From Flavobacterium psychrophilum (GTDB lineage Bacteria; Bacteroidota; Bacteroidia; Flavobacteriales; Flavobacteriaceae), in the NCBI GenBank assembly GCA_945907225.1, contig CAMDSN010000092.1:1-6733 (forward strand): a stretch of DNA of 6,733 nt, given 5' to 3'. The notes beneath the pieces were generated by a model, which worked only from the letters and a program-made list of their open reading frames with translations, was not told the DNA's origin and searched no databases. A program made the position numbers and the translations under genes. Below, piece by piece: positions 6,180 to 6,733 of this stretch; within the stretch, counting starts at the first letter, position 1; each line of letters opens with the position of its first letter.

Positions 6180-6733
6180 ATGAACTATTTCTCATCTAAT
6201 TTTAAATTGGGAATTCTTGGTGGCGGACAATTAGGCAAAATGCTATTAGCCGAAACCCGGAAATTTGATATTCAAACTTATGTTTTGGATCCAAGCAAAG
6301 AAGCACCATCTCAATTTGGAGCCACTCATTTTTTTATTGGGGATTTAATGGATTTTGATGCCGTTTATGATTTTGGTAAAAAAGTAGATCTTTTAACGAT
6401 CGAGATTGAGAACGTTAATCTTGACGCCTTAGACAAACTAGAAACCGATGGGCTGAAAGTTTTCCCATCACCTAAGACTTTGCGATTGATACAAAACAAA
6501 GGAAATCAAAAAGATTTTTATGTTGCAAATAATATTCCAACTTCACCTCATCATCGATTCGAAAATATTCAAAATCTAAAATCTAAAATCGTTAATCAAC
6601 AATCTAAAATCCAACTGCCTTGCGTTTGGAAAAGTGCTCAGTTTGGTTATGACGGCAATGGTGTGAAAATTCTAAAACAAGCTCGCGATTTGGAATTATT
6701 ACCAGATGGAGAATGTTTGATAGAAGAACTGGT
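6180..6733 (+). CDS. purK: N5-carboxyaminoimidazole ribonucleotide synthase (3' truncated by the window)
   Basis: PurK is an ATP-grasp enzyme that converts AIR, bicarbonate and ATP to N5-CAIR in de novo purine synthesis; PurE then makes CAIR. The visible 184 residues are roughly the first half of a family of about 380. The pre-ATP-grasp domain starts with KLGILGGGQLGKM (9-21), followed by YVLDPSKEAPS (34-44) and LTIEIENVN (72-80). The ATP-grasp part contains IQNKGNQKDF (104-113), where Lys107 likely contacts ATP, then PCVWKSAQFGYDGNG (147-161) with Lys151 and the glycine-rich loop. MNYFSSNFKLGILGGG places the nucleotide-binding loop at the normal distance, which supports the start. Residues 132-145 are encoded by a heptad DNA repeat and read NLKSKIV then NQQSKIQ, in a variable surface region between conserved strands. 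The frame stays open to the window edge. purE may follow outside it. Confidence 0.96.
   Translation, partial: MNYFSSNFKLGILGGGQLGKMLLAETRKFDIQTYVLDPSKEAPSQFGATHFFIGDLMDFDAVYDFGKKVDLLTIEIENVNLDALDKLETDGLKVFPSPKTLRLIQNKGNQKDFYVANNIPTSPHHRFENIQNLKSKIVNQQSKIQLPCVWKSAQFGYDGNGVKILKQARDLELLPDGECLIEEL
6573..6614 (+). repeat. Six-unit heptad repeat inside the purK coding sequence
   Basis: Six consecutive 7-base units begin at codon 132 of purK. Units 1, 2 and 5 are AATCTAA; the other three keep the AATC start and vary in the last three bases. Six times seven is 42 bases, exactly 14 codons, so the array keeps the frame. Because three units make seven codons, the peptide itself has period seven: NLKSKIV then NQQSKIQ, sharing N..SKI. 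Resemblance to the arrays upstream of purK and obg suggests a shared origin or mechanism. Confidence 0.85.

Noticed and set aside
6573..6614. CRISPR-like array in purK
   Set aside because: The units are 7 bases with no spacers, and they are in frame within a well-conserved gene. This is a short tandem repeat.

Overview
The window looks like a chromosomal segment of a Flavobacterium-type member of the Bacteroidota. The DNA is AT-rich, start codons lack G-rich Shine-Dalgarno sites, two upstream regions carry the Bacteroidota promoter element TAnnTTTG, and one protein ends in a type IX secretion (T9SS) type A sorting domain, a device restricted to this phylum. Obg and adenylate kinase also have the short forms usual there. 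The genus is my inference; no database was searched.

Layout from left to right. The 3' end of an unrecognised plus-strand gene converges on obg, and a perfect bidirectional terminator hairpin fills the 31 bases between the two stop codons. On the minus strand lie hpt, adk and obg in that order of transcription. They encode hypoxanthine salvage, adenylate kinase and the ribosome-assembly GTPase Obg, with unusually long gaps (86 and 195 bp) holding low-complexity repeats. A 143-bp divergent region with a recognisable plus-strand promoter separates hpt from a two-gene cassette: a DUF1800 protein and, 11 bp further on, a DUF1501 protein. At the right edge purK (de novo purine synthesis) starts behind its own promoter and runs off the window.

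The DUF1800-DUF1501 pair is the least understood part. The DUF1501 partner belongs to the alkaline phosphatase/sulfatase-like superfamily, has a twin-arginine-like N-terminal signal and carries a T9SS sorting domain, so it should end up on or outside the outer membrane. The DUF1800 partner has no export signal, and its start cannot be moved upstream because of a stop codon 12 bases before it. The cassette sits between purine housekeeping genes and may be a lineage-specific insertion.

The second unusual layer is a set of AAT-led heptanucleotide repeats. One array lies in the purK upstream region and supplies the predicted -33 promoter element. A second, six-unit, 42-bp array lies inside the purK coding sequence, where it keeps the frame and encodes two related seven-residue peptides. 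A 12-base word from the second array recurs just upstream of obg. No tRNA, rRNA, insertion sequence or CRISPR array was seen.
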